From the NCBI GenBank assembly GCA_017471785.1, contig JAFURP010000053.1:1-48538 (forward strand): a stretch of 48,538 nucleotides of DNA, given 5' to 3'. The translations under genes were made by a program, and so were the position numbers. Each line of letters begins with the position of its first letter. Within the stretch, counting starts at the first letter, position 1. The notes under the pieces are model-generated. The model did no database searches. It was not told the DNA's origin and saw nothing but the letters and a program-made list of their open reading frames with translations. Shown here piece after piece: positions 25,776 through 33,714 of the stretch. This DNA is from Clostridia bacterium. Lineage in GTDB: Bacteria > Bacillota > Clostridia > Christensenellales > Borkfalkiaceae.

Positions 25776-27281
25776 TCAATACAGGATTTGTGCTTTGTCG
25801 GGAAGCTGCAAAATATCGGCGTTTTCGCCGCGAACGGTGAAATATTCCTCCTTGTAGGTCTTATGCCCGATAAAATAGACGCGCTTATCCTTCCAACGGC
25901 TACGCGCTTCAATGGAAAACACGCCCTCGGAAAGGATTTTCCGCATGATCCCCTCGTTCAAGTCCACGATCGCCGAGGTATGCCCCTCCGCAAAGCAATC
26001 GAGCAGAGCGTCGCGCAAATGGGTGAACACGAAAATATCCTCGTGTACGTGCCCGTTCCCCTCGCAATGGGGACAGGGCTTGACGAGAAAGGACAACGCT
26101 TCGCTCCCCACGCGCTTACGCGTGAATTGCACCAAGCAAAATTCGCTCATAGGCAATACGTTGCACTTCGCCTTGTCGCGCGCAAGGCATCTTTTCAATT
26201 CCTCGGTCACCGCCGCTTTATGCGCCTCGTCCGCCATATCGATAAAATCGACGACGACGATACCGCCCACGTTGCGAAGCCGCACCTGCCGCGCGATCTC
26301 GCGCGCCGCCTCCAAATTAACGGCGAACACCGTTTCTTCCAAGCTCGTCCCCCCGATATAACTGCCCGAATTGACGTCCACGACGGTCATCGCCTCCGTG
26401 TGATCGAATACGAGATAGCCGCCGCTCTCCAGCGCCGCGGTCGGGCGTACGGCGTCGTACGCCAAGGGGATGATGCCGTACTCGTTCATCATAGAGCGCG
26501 CACCCGTGTATTTGACGAGCTTGCGCTCGGAGATATCTTTACGCAAAGCGACCAGCTTTTGCAGCCTCTTGAAAAGCTCGTCGTCGCCGACGTGTATGGC
26601 GGCAATATCCTCGCCGAAGCTATCGCGTAGCATACGGGTAGGCAAGTCCTCGTCCTCGTATAAGAGCGCGCCCACGGACGCTTCCTTTGCCGTTTCGCAC
26701 ATATGCGCGTACAGCTTTTTGAGATACGCCGCCTCCGCTTTGAGTTGCTTTTGCGTGGCAAACGGCGCTTGCGTTCTTACGATAAACCCCTCGTTTTGCC
26801 GCGTACGCATCTTGTCCGCGATCTTGAGCAGCTTTCCGCGCTCCTCCTCGTCCGTGATCTTGCGCGAAATCCCCAAAAAATCCGTTTGGGGCAAATAGAT
26901 CAAGCATTTGCCGACGAAGGAAAGATGGGTAGTGACCTTGGCGCCCTTGTTGCCGCGCGAGGTCTTTGTCACCTGTACGATCAGCTCGTCCCCCTCCTTT
27001 AAGCCGAGGGGCTTGGCGTTCGTTTCCACGAGCGTACCGTCGTATTTCGTATAGTCGGTATACGTCTCCTCCATGGAAAGGTAGCAATTACGGGCAAGGC
27101 CGCAGGAAAGAAACGCCGCGTTCATACCGGCAAGGACGTTCGTCACCCTGCCTTTGTAAATATTACCGACCATCTCGCCGCGCCGTTCGTTTTCCGCGGA
27201 AAATTCCGCCAGCTTGCCGTCCTCGACGAGGGCGGCAAATTGTTGACCGCAATAACGGTCGAAAAACAGTTCCTTTTTCAT
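25776..27281 (-). CDS. rng: Ribonuclease G/E family endoribonuclease
   Basis: A 501-residue RNase E/G catalytic protein involved in mRNA decay and rRNA maturation. It has the N-terminal S1 domain (GNIYKGRVTNVLAGMNAAFLSCG), the 5'-sensor/RNase H-like parts, catalytic aspartates in TVVDVNSGSY and VVVDFIDMAD, and the zinc-link CPHCEGNGH. No RNase E-style C-terminal scaffold is present. I favour the start MKKELFFDRY (27281) over GTG 27326. GGGGAT lies 13 bases before it, so the start is less sure than the identity. It follows spoIVFB, as rng or rplU does in related genomes, but has its own promoter. Confidence 0.93.
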   Translation of the reverse strand: MKKELFFDRYCGQQFAALVEDGKLAEFSAENERRGEMVGNIYKGRVTNVLAGMNAAFLSCGLARNCYLSMEETYTDYTKYDGTLVETNAKPLGLKEGDELIVQVTKTSRGNKGAKVTTHLSFVGKCLIYLPQTDFLGISRKITDEEERGKLLKIADKMRTRQNEGFIVRTQAPFATQKQLKAEAAYLKKLYAHMCETAKEASVGALLYEDEDLPTRMLRDSFGEDIAAIHVGDDELFKRLQKLVALRKDISERKLVKYTGARSMMNEYGIIPLAYDAVRPTAALESGGYLVFDHTEAMTVVDVNSGSYIGGTSLEETVFAVNLEAAREIARQVRLRNVGGIVVVDFIDMADEAHKAAVTEELKRCLARDKAKCNVLPMSEFCLVQFTRKRVGSEALSFLVKPCPHCEGNGHVHEDIFVFTHLRDALLDCFAEGHTSAIVDLNEGIMRKILSEGVFSIEARSRWKDKRVYFIGHKTYKEEYFTVRGENADILQLPDKAQILY

Positions 27282-27367
27282 TAGAGCGTTTATCCCCGAA
27301 TATTTTTTCCTCGACGGGGCAAACACCCTACTTTTTGCGGCGTCGGTTCGTTACTTTATACTATATT

Positions 27368-27397
27368 AGTATAACACACCGCGACGGGGTTTGGCAA
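27368..27397 (-). promoter_or_regulatory. Promoter of rng
   Basis: Minus strand TTGCCA (27392-27397), 18-base spacer, TATACT (27368-27373). Confidence 0.6.
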
Positions 27398-27415
27398 GAG
27401 GTTTTGCTATACCGT

Positions 27416-28405
27416 TTAACAATTTTTAACGGTTTTTCGACGGCTTTTCGCGGTTTCGGGCGATTTTTCGGCGCTTTTACCTACCTCGCCCAGCGTCGTA
27501 TACGGGCTTGCCGAACAAAGAAACAGCCGTGAAAGCTCGTTTTGCGAAAGCTCGAACAGTAGGCTTTCGTTTTGATCGTACACCTCCAAAACGAGATAGC
27601 TGCCACGCGAAAGATAGCGAAAAATATCCTTGATCGGTTTATTTTCCAAAACCGCCACGCGCTTGATCTCCACGCCGCGCGACAACGCCTCCTTACTCGA
27701 AATATCCATCTTGTCGTACACCGCAGCTTCGTCGCGGTTGCCAAGCGCCCCTACGAGCAAGAAGCCGCCGAACGCAAGCAAGGTGAAGTTGGGCGCGCCG
27801 CGCGCGCAAGCCGCGATAAACAACGCGAAACAGCAGGCGGAAAAAAGCAGGGTAACCAAGCGGCACACGCGCCGCGATCTCTCCTCCGCCGCCGCGGCGT
27901 CGGCGCGACGCATAAACGAACGGGTCAAACAGCAATGCAGCACCCTGCCCCCGTCTAAGGGGTAGGCAGGTACGAGATTAACGAGCGCGATCGCAAGCGA
28001 GGAATAGCACGCCGTATCGGTGAACGCGTAGGCGTCGGGAAAGCACCACCACACCGCCACGAAAAAGGCGGCGGTGAGGAAATTGCACAACGGACCGCAA
28101 AGGGCTACGAACGTTTCGTCCTTTAAGGAGATGCCGCGCAGATCCCCGTCGATGACCGCGCCGAACGGCATCAATACGACGCGATTGAGCTTATAGCCCA
28201 GCTTTGCTGCGGCGAACGCGTGCGCGCACTCGTGCTGTAGGGCGACCAAACAGCTCATCAAAAACAAAAACAGCTCGCCCGTGAAGCAGTACCAAGCCCC
28301 TACGAGCCAAAAAAGAGGATGTAGCTTGAGCTTGGGCGCGTTTCGCGCGTGAAAGGGGCGGCGGCTTTTCCGCCGCCGCCCGTTTTTATCCAAAGACCGC
28401 TTCAA
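27416..28405 (-). CDS. spoIVFB: SpoIVFB-like site-2 metalloprotease (M50)
   Basis: A 329-residue intramembrane protease. The zinc motif HECAH (in ALQHECAHAF) and the second motif NLVPAYPLDGGRVL are both intact, embedded in about six membrane segments. The C-terminal cytoplasmic region (about 215-329) fits a CBS-like part as in SpoIVFB. In sporulation SpoIVFB cleaves pro-sigma-K in the mother cell. It directly follows a SpoIVFA-like gene. Start: I favour TTG at 28405, because GGAG, overlapping the stop of the upstream gene, sits 8 bases before it. A longer frame back to TTG 28459 lacks a ribosome site. Confidence 0.82.
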   Translation of the reverse strand: MKRSLDKNGRRRKSRRPFHARNAPKLKLHPLFWLVGAWYCFTGELFLFLMSCLVALQHECAHAFAAAKLGYKLNRVVLMPFGAVIDGDLRGISLKDETFVALCGPLCNFLTAAFFVAVWWCFPDAYAFTDTACYSSLAIALVNLVPAYPLDGGRVLHCCLTRSFMRRADAAAAEERSRRVCRLVTLLFSACCFALFIAACARGAPNFTLLAFGGFLLVGALGNRDEAAVYDKMDISSKEALSRGVEIKRVAVLENKPIKDIFRYLSRGSYLVLEVYDQNESLLFELSQNELSRLFLCSASPYTTLGEVGKSAEKSPETAKSRRKTVKNC

Positions 28406-28410
28406 GCTTT

Positions 28411-29370
28411 TTACTCCGCTACCCAAGCAAGACAGTTTTCTTCCGTCAGCTCGAAGCAATTCAAAAGCTCGCCCGAGGAATACATCGTAACCTGCACCTC
28501 CGTTTCCCCCTCCGAGAAACCGACGGGAATATTGGCTTTCACCTCGTCGCCCACCGCGTAGTAGACGTGATCCAAGCCGCTAAACACGCCCGTAAAGGTA
28601 TCCGAATAGGCGATCTTCAAGGTGTACGTTCCGTCCGCGTTTTGATCGGCGGCGCTTACCGTACCGTCCGAAACGGGATATACGCAACATTCGTCCGTAA
28701 ACGAAAGAATACCCGTAGGCGAGAGAGTCAGCTCGGTATCCGAAAGATCGCTCACCACGCGCGAAAGGGTAAAGTCGGTATACGTCCTATCGTCCGTTTG
28801 CGCCGCGACGGGCTCGCTCCCCAACGCGCGGAAAAAGGTGTTGATGGCGCTGTTGGGCATAAATACGTTGGTTAAAAAGATGGTACCGCAAAGGGCGCAC
28901 GCGGCGATAAACTCCGCGCCGAGAATAAGGCGCGTACGCCGCTCCTTGGCGGTTTCTCTCCTCTCGTACCTGCCCTCGTCCTCTTCTAAATTTCCGTCCT
29001 CCAAGGCGTAATCCTGCGGCTCTAAATACAGGTCGTTTTTGAGGAAGGGACGCTCGTTTTCCGAATACAGGCGCACGGTGTCGATCCGATCGGGGATCTC
29101 CCCGAAGTCCAAGCTCCCCTCGCTGTTCGCGCTCTCGGCAAAAAGCGCGGCTTCGGCGGTGATCTTCTCCGCCTCCGTTTGCGTATCGAGCAGCTTGTCG
29201 TTTACCTGCGCGATCACCGATTCCTTTAGATCGGAGCGTTCGGTTTGGGGCGCGGCGGCTACGGGAGCGGGCGCTTCCACCCTGCGCTTTTTCGCGCGTT
29301 TTTTACGCACCACGTTGACGGTGGATACGGGAATTTCCAACATTTCGGCGTATTCAATTTCTTCGTTCAT
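28411..29370 (-). CDS. spoIVFA: SpoIVFA-like membrane protein with degenerate M23 domain
   Basis: A 319-residue protein: a long acidic cytoplasmic N-terminus (1-150), one membrane segment (about 152-172, LILGAEFIAACALCGTIFLT), then an extracytoplasmic region ending in a domain that resembles a LytM/M23 fold (CVYPVSDGTVSAAD, LKIAYSDTFTGVFSGLDHVYYAVGDEVKANIPVGFSEG) without the catalytic His/Asp pattern. Placement directly before a SpoIVFB-type protease argues for SpoIVFA, which holds SpoIVFB inactive until the SpoIVB signal. The identity rests mainly on context and the degenerate peptidase domain. AAGGAG precedes ATG 29370. Confidence 0.68.
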   Translation of the reverse strand: MNEEIEYAEMLEIPVSTVNVVRKKRAKKRRVEAPAPVAAAPQTERSDLKESVIAQVNDKLLDTQTEAEKITAEAALFAESANSEGSLDFGEIPDRIDTVRLYSENERPFLKNDLYLEPQDYALEDGNLEEDEGRYERRETAKERRTRLILGAEFIAACALCGTIFLTNVFMPNSAINTFFRALGSEPVAAQTDDRTYTDFTLSRVVSDLSDTELTLSPTGILSFTDECCVYPVSDGTVSAADQNADGTYTLKIAYSDTFTGVFSGLDHVYYAVGDEVKANIPVGFSEGETEVQVTMYSSGELLNCFELTEENCLAWVAE

Positions 29371-29436
29371 ACTTTTCTCCTTGCCTTCGTTTTTTAGCTT
29401 ATTGTATTGTATGCAAGGGCTTGACCGTTTAGAACG

Positions 29437-29464
29437 AAAAAAGGCCGCCCGAGGCAGCCTTTTT
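29437..29464 (-). terminator. Terminator of the uracil permease gene
   Basis: AAAAAGGC and GCCTTTTT enclosing a GCC-CGA-GGC inner stem with one mismatch; T-run on the minus strand. Confidence 0.78.
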
Positions 29465-29487
29465 ATAAAAATTTTGTTTTTGGCGTT

Positions 29488-30936
29488 TTATTCCGCAGCT
29501 TCCTCTACGGGAGCCTCCTCCGTCGCGATATCCGCCGCTTCCGTAGTCTCTTCGTCCTTTTTCTCCTTCAGGATAACGTTGAGGAGAATACCCAAGATCA
29601 TTGCGATCGCCGTCGAAGTGATGGTAACTGCTTGACCCGCTACGTTAAAGGAGATGGAAAGTCCGCCGATACCCGCTACGAGGATCGCCGCCGCGATAAA
29701 GATATTGCGGCTCTTGGAGAAATCCACTCTTTCGTTGATGAGCATCTTCACGCCCGAGGAGGCGATGAAGCCGTAGAGCACGAGGGATACGCCGCCCGTT
29801 ACGCACGCGGGGATCGTTTGTACGACGACCATAAGCGGCGTGAATAAGCCGAGCGCGATCGTTGCGATACACGCGGTGATGATGACGGACACCGAAGCAA
29901 CCTTCGTTACGCCGACGACCGCTACGTTTTCGCCGTAGGTGGTGTTCGCACAGCCGCAAAGCACGCCCGAAACCGCCGTTGCGATACCGTCGCCCATCAG
30001 GGTACGGTCAAGCCCGGGATCCTTCAAGAGATCCTTATGGATAACGCCGCCGAGGTTGAGGTGGTCGCCGATATGCTCGCAAATGGTAACGAGGGATACG
30101 GGCGCGAACGCCAACACGATGGTAATGAGCTGACCCCATTCGAAGGTGCCGTTATTCCATTCCAAAAACGCGAAGCAATCGTAACCGATAAAGCTGGAAA
30201 CGCTGATATCCTTGAAGTTATTGATAATGGGCGAGAAGTCGATGATCCTCGCGTATTCGCTATCAAAGCCGTAGTAGCCGATAAGCGTGATGATAAGCGC
30301 TACCAAATACCCTGCCGACATACCGATAACGAACGGAATGAGCGACAGCGTTTTCTTGCCGTAATGCGCGGTGATCGCGGTCACGAACAAGGCAACCAAG
30401 CCGCAGAAGATATACAACAAATTGTAATTGTCCGCGCCTACGTTTACGCCCGTGAGGTTATTGATCGCCGAGCCTGCAAGCCCGAGACCGATGACCATAA
30501 TAACGGGACCTACGACGATGGTGGGAAGCAATTTGAACAGCCAACCCGTGCCCGCTTTTTTCACGATGAGCGCCACGATCACGTAGATAAGCCCCACGAG
30601 GATCATACCGATCGCCAAGGCGAGATAGTTACCGGACGCGCCGTCCGCGGGGTTCGCGTCCAACGCAAAGGCTACGCCCATAGACGAAAGATACGCAAAC
30701 GAGCTGGACAGGACGACGGGCGATTTCTTTTGCGTGAACAAAATATAGATCAGCGTGCCGACGCCTGCCGAGATGATCGTCGCGGGAATAGAGGTACCGA
30801 TAATGAGGGGTACGGTGATACAAGCAACGAACATCGCGAGAATGTGTTGGAGGGAGAGAAGCACCCATTGCGAAACCTTTTTGGGGCTTTCGTGCACGTC
30901 CAACACGAGATCGTTTTTAGCGGTTGTGTTTTCCAT
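29488..30936 (-). CDS. uraA: Uracil-xanthine permease (NCS2/UraA family)
   Basis: A 482-residue NCS2 transporter with about 14 membrane segments, a nucleobase:cation symporter in the cytoplasmic membrane. Family motifs are QHILAMFVACITVPLIIG at the first segment, SSSFAYLSS, the substrate-site acid in CEHIGDHLNLG, and GCANTTYGENVAVVGVTKVAS. The GxxxTTYGEN form is typical of uracil rather than xanthine permeases. The acidic tail (EEKKDEETTEAADIATEEAPVEE type) resembles that of YajC. AGGAG precedes the ATG. It is a single gene with a perfect promoter and a leader of about 60 bases carrying a hairpin, but no recognisable PyrR-binding consensus. Confidence 0.92.
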   Translation of the reverse strand: MENTTAKNDLVLDVHESPKKVSQWVLLSLQHILAMFVACITVPLIIGTSIPATIISAGVGTLIYILFTQKKSPVVLSSSFAYLSSMGVAFALDANPADGASGNYLALAIGMILVGLIYVIVALIVKKAGTGWLFKLLPTIVVGPVIMVIGLGLAGSAINNLTGVNVGADNYNLLYIFCGLVALFVTAITAHYGKKTLSLIPFVIGMSAGYLVALIITLIGYYGFDSEYARIIDFSPIINNFKDISVSSFIGYDCFAFLEWNNGTFEWGQLITIVLAFAPVSLVTICEHIGDHLNLGGVIHKDLLKDPGLDRTLMGDGIATAVSGVLCGCANTTYGENVAVVGVTKVASVSVIITACIATIALGLFTPLMVVVQTIPACVTGGVSLVLYGFIASSGVKMLINERVDFSKSRNIFIAAAILVAGIGGLSISFNVAGQAVTITSTAIAMILGILLNVILKEKKDEETTEAADIATEEAPVEEAAE

Positions 30937-30965
30937 AAAACATCTCCTGTAAAAATTATTTTGAA

Positions 30966-30987
30966 AACGCCGAAAAGCTTCGTCGTT
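30966..30987 (-). promoter_or_regulatory. Leader hairpin of the uracil permease mRNA
   Basis: On the minus strand AACGACGAA, GCTT loop, TTCGGCGTT (one A-G mismatch) followed by TTC and an A/T-rich run, between the promoter and the ribosome site. It could be a weak attenuator. Confidence 0.4.
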
Positions 30988-31001
30988 CCCTTATCCCTTT
31001 T

Positions 31002-31030
31002 ATTATACCGCTTTTTTATTTCCTTGTCAA
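31002..31030 (-). promoter_or_regulatory. Promoter of the uracil permease gene
   Basis: Minus strand TTGACA (31025-31030), 17-base spacer, TATAAT (31002-31007): both boxes perfect. Confidence 0.85.
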
Positions 31031-31053
31031 CGCTCTAAACGTATTTTTTCTAT

Positions 31054-31084
31054 GAAAAAATCACCGCCTTGCGCGAGCGGTGAT
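31054..31084 (-). terminator. Terminator of the SSB-like gene
   Basis: ATCACCGC and GCGGTGAT with a 9-base loop, then TTTTTT on the minus strand. Confidence 0.85.
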
Positions 31085-31093
31085 AAAAAGGAG

Positions 31094-31795
31094 TTACAGC
31101 TCCGCCGTAGCGGCGTCCTGCTGCTTGTTTTGTAGGGTGTAGAGATCGAACTCGCTGTCGATATCGAATTCCACGTCCGCCTCGAACGCCGCGAGCTTGG
31201 ATACGGACACCTCGTACGCGGTCATAGTCTTGACCTCCGTTTCCGAAAGCTTCTTTTGGTATTCGCGGCTTTGAATACGCCCCGAAACGGCGATCTTATC
31301 GCCCACGCAAAGGTTTTTCACAAACCGCGCGTTGCGCCCCCACGCGATACAGGGGATATAATCCGATTTATTGTACGCGCGATTGACGGCGATCAAGACG
31401 TCCGCGATCTCGCGATTGAACGGCGTGGTGCGGTAGACGGGCGGCTTGCAAATATAGCCGCCGAGCAGGATACTGTTGGGGTTTTTGCTCGGCAATTCGT
31501 CTAAAAGCTCGCGCACGAATACCGTCAGCATCAGCCGCGATTTGCCGTTTTCGATCTTATTATAGCTTCTGAATTGTCCGAGGGCGCAAATGGTCTTGCC
31601 TTTGCAAAGCATACCCCCTTGTATCAGCCGCTCGGAGAGGGTCACGGGCAATATATCCGCCTGTCCCGAAAGCCGCATTACGCGGACGAAGAACTCGTAA
31701 AAGCCCTCGCCGTACACCTCGTGAGAAAAGGTCGCCTCGCTCACGATTTCGCCCATTACGTAAACCTTGTTGTTTTTTTCCGTAACGTAGTTCAT
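31094..31795 (-). CDS. Single-stranded DNA-binding protein with two OB folds
   Basis: A 233-residue protein in which two SSB-type OB domains can be read: residues about 8-105 (VYVMGEIVSEATFSHEVYGE, FFVRVMRLSG, KGKTICALGQFRSYN) and about 107-205 (NSILLGGYICKPPVYRTTP, IADVLIAVNRAYNKSDYIPCIAWGRNARF, CVGDKIAVSGRIQSREYQK). The second carries the classical SSB motifs. The C-terminus ends QDAATAEL and lacks the acidic DDDIPF-type tip that recruits partners. Such two-domain SSB-like proteins occur in Clostridia beside a normal ssb. GGAGG precedes the start. It is monocistronic. Confidence 0.82.
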   Translation of the reverse strand: MNYVTEKNNKVYVMGEIVSEATFSHEVYGEGFYEFFVRVMRLSGQADILPVTLSERLIQGGMLCKGKTICALGQFRSYNKIENGKSRLMLTVFVRELLDELPSKNPNSILLGGYICKPPVYRTTPFNREIADVLIAVNRAYNKSDYIPCIAWGRNARFVKNLCVGDKIAVSGRIQSREYQKKLSETEVKTMTAYEVSVSKLAAFEADVEFDIDSEFDLYTLQNKQQDAATAEL

Positions 31796-31850
31796 AAAAT
31801 ACCTCCAAATGTGAATTATGTAAAAAATTTTTATATCGCCTTATTTTTTA

Positions 31851-31891
31851 TGAAATTGCCACGGTCGTTTCACGCCCTCGTAACGACCGTG
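31851..31891. repeat. Degenerate copy of the palindromic repeat
   Basis: TGAAATTGCC followed by CACGGTCGTT / AACGACCGTG (31860-31869, 31882-31891), a 10-bp stem. It resembles the GAGATTGC end of the element at 41231. Confidence 0.35.
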
Positions 31892-31969
31892 TTGGTAAAA
31901 ACGGCGAAGGCGCGTGCAAATAGCGCAACCGAACGACAACGCTGCAACGCGAAGTAGATACGCCGTTTA
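31892..31969. repeat. 3'-end repeat, copy C
   Basis: Contains AACCGAACG, CAACGCTGCAACGCG (from 31937) and ATACGCCGTTTA; the final TTA (31967-31969) is the stop codon of the minus-strand deacetylase gene. Compare 5588-5757 and 18612-18691. Confidence 0.55.
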
Positions 31970-32749
31970 GCACGGTCTTTGCCTGCCGTTCGCGTCGATC
32001 GTATAATTATCCTTATAGATAAGCTCCCCTATCGGCACGAATTCGAAGCCGCGGTTTTTGAGGGTGGAAAAGATCAAGGGCAAAGCCTCGGCGGTGTGTA
32101 AGCCGTTGTTGTGGCAAAGAATGATCGAGCCGTTTTTCGCGCCGTTGACGATCCGCATGGCGATCTCCGTCGCCGAAAGATTTTTCCAATCGAGCGAGTC
32201 TACGTCCCATTGTATCGTATACAAACCCATATCCTTTGCGGTATCGATAAGCAGATTGTCGTAATCCCCGTACGGCGCGCGAAACAAATTCGTCTTTTGC
32301 CCCGTAGCCTTTTCGATCGCCGCCGCCGAGCTTTCCAGCTCGTCGCGGATCTCCGCCTCCGAAAGAGTGCTCATATACGAATGGGTACGGCTGTGGGTGC
32401 CTAATTCGTGCCCCGCGTCCACGATCTTTTCGGCGTATTCGGGATATTTTTCCACCCAAAACTGCACGGCGAAGAAGGTACACTTGATATCGTTTTTTTC
32501 CATAATATCCAGCAGCTTGTCGGTATACTCCACGCCCCACGCGCAGTCGAAGCTGATCGCGATCTTCTTTTCCGAGGTTTCCACCGAATAGATGGGCAAG
32601 GAGCGCGCCGCGGCGCTCGCGGCGGCGGTTTTATTCCGTTGTACGACGTAAACGCTCGTTACGACGACGGCGCAAAGCGCGGAAAGCAGGCAAGCGCACA
32701 CGGCGAAACGCCACCAAAAGCCTTTTTTTGCTGCGCGGTGTACTCTCAT
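31967..32749 (-). CDS. Polysaccharide deacetylase, PdaB-like
   Basis: A 260-residue NodB-fold deacetylase anchored by one N-terminal membrane segment (about residues 12-35) with its domain outside. Motifs: KKIAISFDCAWG (metal and base Asp in the sporulation-type form, not TFDDGP), HSRTHSYM (metal His pair), FRAPYGDYDN, DVDSLDW and ILCHNN. The FDCAWG form is characteristic of PdaB/YbaN-type proteins made during sporulation in Clostridia and Bacilli. Start: MRVHRAAKKG at 32749, with GGAGG 11 bases before it; two ATGs at 32770 and 32767 lie upstream of that ribosome site. Confidence 0.87.
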   Translation of the reverse strand: MRVHRAAKKGFWWRFAVCACLLSALCAVVVTSVYVVQRNKTAAASAAARSLPIYSVETSEKKIAISFDCAWGVEYTDKLLDIMEKNDIKCTFFAVQFWVEKYPEYAEKIVDAGHELGTHSRTHSYMSTLSEAEIRDELESSAAAIEKATGQKTNLFRAPYGDYDNLLIDTAKDMGLYTIQWDVDSLDWKNLSATEIAMRIVNGAKNGSIILCHNNGLHTAEALPLIFSTLKNRGFEFVPIGELIYKDNYTIDANGRQRPC

Positions 32750-32906
32750 TCTTTCCGTTGCCTCCATCATAGCAGTTTTTCCCTGTCAAAATCTCCGAGA
32801 AAGGAGGGGATTTTGTCCGTTTTCGTCGAAACCGCATTTTCGCACGGAAAACGGAGCTTGGTTTTATCCTATGCGGAAAAAAGTGGGAATATGCCGTCTT
32901 AAACGG

Positions 32907-32935
32907 TTTACTTTTTCGCGCGTTTCGTGTATAAT
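32907..32935 (+). promoter_or_regulatory. Promoter giving a probable leaderless mRNA
   Basis: TTTACT (32907-32912), 17-base spacer, TATAAT (32930-32935); the ATG at 32942 follows after exactly 6 bases, where transcription should begin. The rest of 32771-32906 shows nothing recognisable. Confidence 0.72.
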
Positions 32936-32941
32936 ACGGAT

Positions 32942-33196
32942 ATGAGAATTTGGGCAAAGCTGATGACGGACGGTAGGATCCGCAAACAATTCGTATACGA
33001 GAACGAGGAAAAGCTCACCTATTCGCACTTTTTCGACTACCTGACGGAAATTTGCCAAGAGCTGGATATCCCCACGCCCGTACTGACGAAAACGCATATC
33101 TTCAATTTCGCGAAATTCAATCACGTGAAATTCCCTCGGCGCGATTTCGTCGAAACGCTTGCCTACGATTATTTGTTTTTGGAAAATATACTCTAA
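32942..33196 (+). CDS. Small conserved-looking protein of unknown function
   Basis: An 84-residue soluble protein (MRIWAKLMTDGRIRKQFVYE, then HFFDYLTEICQELDIPTPVL and HIFNFAKFNHVKFPRRDFVE). It looks globular and mixed alpha/beta, with no metal-binding, nucleotide or membrane motif. There is no ribosome site; the -10 box ends 6 bases before the ATG. It is followed after 16 bp by an Lrp-type regulator gene with a good ribosome site and then an aminotransferase, so it heads a three-gene unit. I cannot assign a function. Confidence 0.75.
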   Translation: MRIWAKLMTDGRIRKQFVYENEEKLTYSHFFDYLTEICQELDIPTPVLTKTHIFNFAKFNHVKFPRRDFVETLAYDYLFLENIL

Positions 33197-33212
33197 ATAA
33201 GGAGATACTATT

Positions 33213-33704
33213 ATGACCGCTTTGGAAAAGAATATTTTGGATATTTTAACGGAGGACGCGCGTATCACACCCAAGAAGATCGCCGCCATGCTTTCCGTGG
33301 ACGAAAACGAAGTAAAAACCCGTATCGCGCGTATGGAAAAGACGGGCGTGATCGTGAAATACACCGCCATCGTCAACGACGAGGCGGCGGACGAATCGGT
33401 CGTGGAGGCGTTGATCGAGGTCAAGGTGACCCCTAAAAAGAAAGAGGGCTTCGACGGTATCGCCAAGCAGATCGCGGCGTTCCCCGAGGTAAAATCCGTC
33501 TATTTGATGAGCGGCGCGTACGATCTTGCGGTGCTTATCGAGGACCGCTCTTTGCAGCAGGTGGCGCGCTTCGTTTCCGAGCGTATCTCCACCTTCGACG
33601 GCGTGATCAGCACGGCTACCCATTTCCTTTTGAAAAAGTATAAGATCGAGGGAACGGTTACAGAGCGCGAGGACGCGGATAACCGTATTTTAGTACAGGC
33701 GTAA
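33213..33704 (+). CDS. Lrp/AsnC family transcriptional regulator
   Basis: A 163-residue regulator: an N-terminal AsnC-type helix-turn-helix (residues about 1-55, LEKNILDILTEDARITPKKIAAMLSV) and a C-terminal RAM/ligand-binding domain (about 70-150) with EVKSVYLMSGAYDLAVLIED and a FDGVISTATHFLLKKYK ending. It should form octamers responding to an amino acid and regulate amino-acid metabolism, possibly its own operon. AAGGAGA precedes ATG. It lies 10 bp before the aminotransferase gene, a pairing common in Clostridia, which suggests joint control. Confidence 0.92.
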   Translation: MTALEKNILDILTEDARITPKKIAAMLSVDENEVKTRIARMEKTGVIVKYTAIVNDEAADESVVEALIEVKVTPKKKEGFDGIAKQIAAFPEVKSVYLMSGAYDLAVLIEDRSLQQVARFVSERISTFDGVISTATHFLLKKYKIEGTVTEREDADNRILVQA

Positions 33705-33714
33705 GGTAGGCGTT

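Noticed and set aside
32749..32770. Deacetylase start at ATG 32770
   Set aside because: GGAGG lies downstream of that ATG and correctly spaced for ATG 32749.
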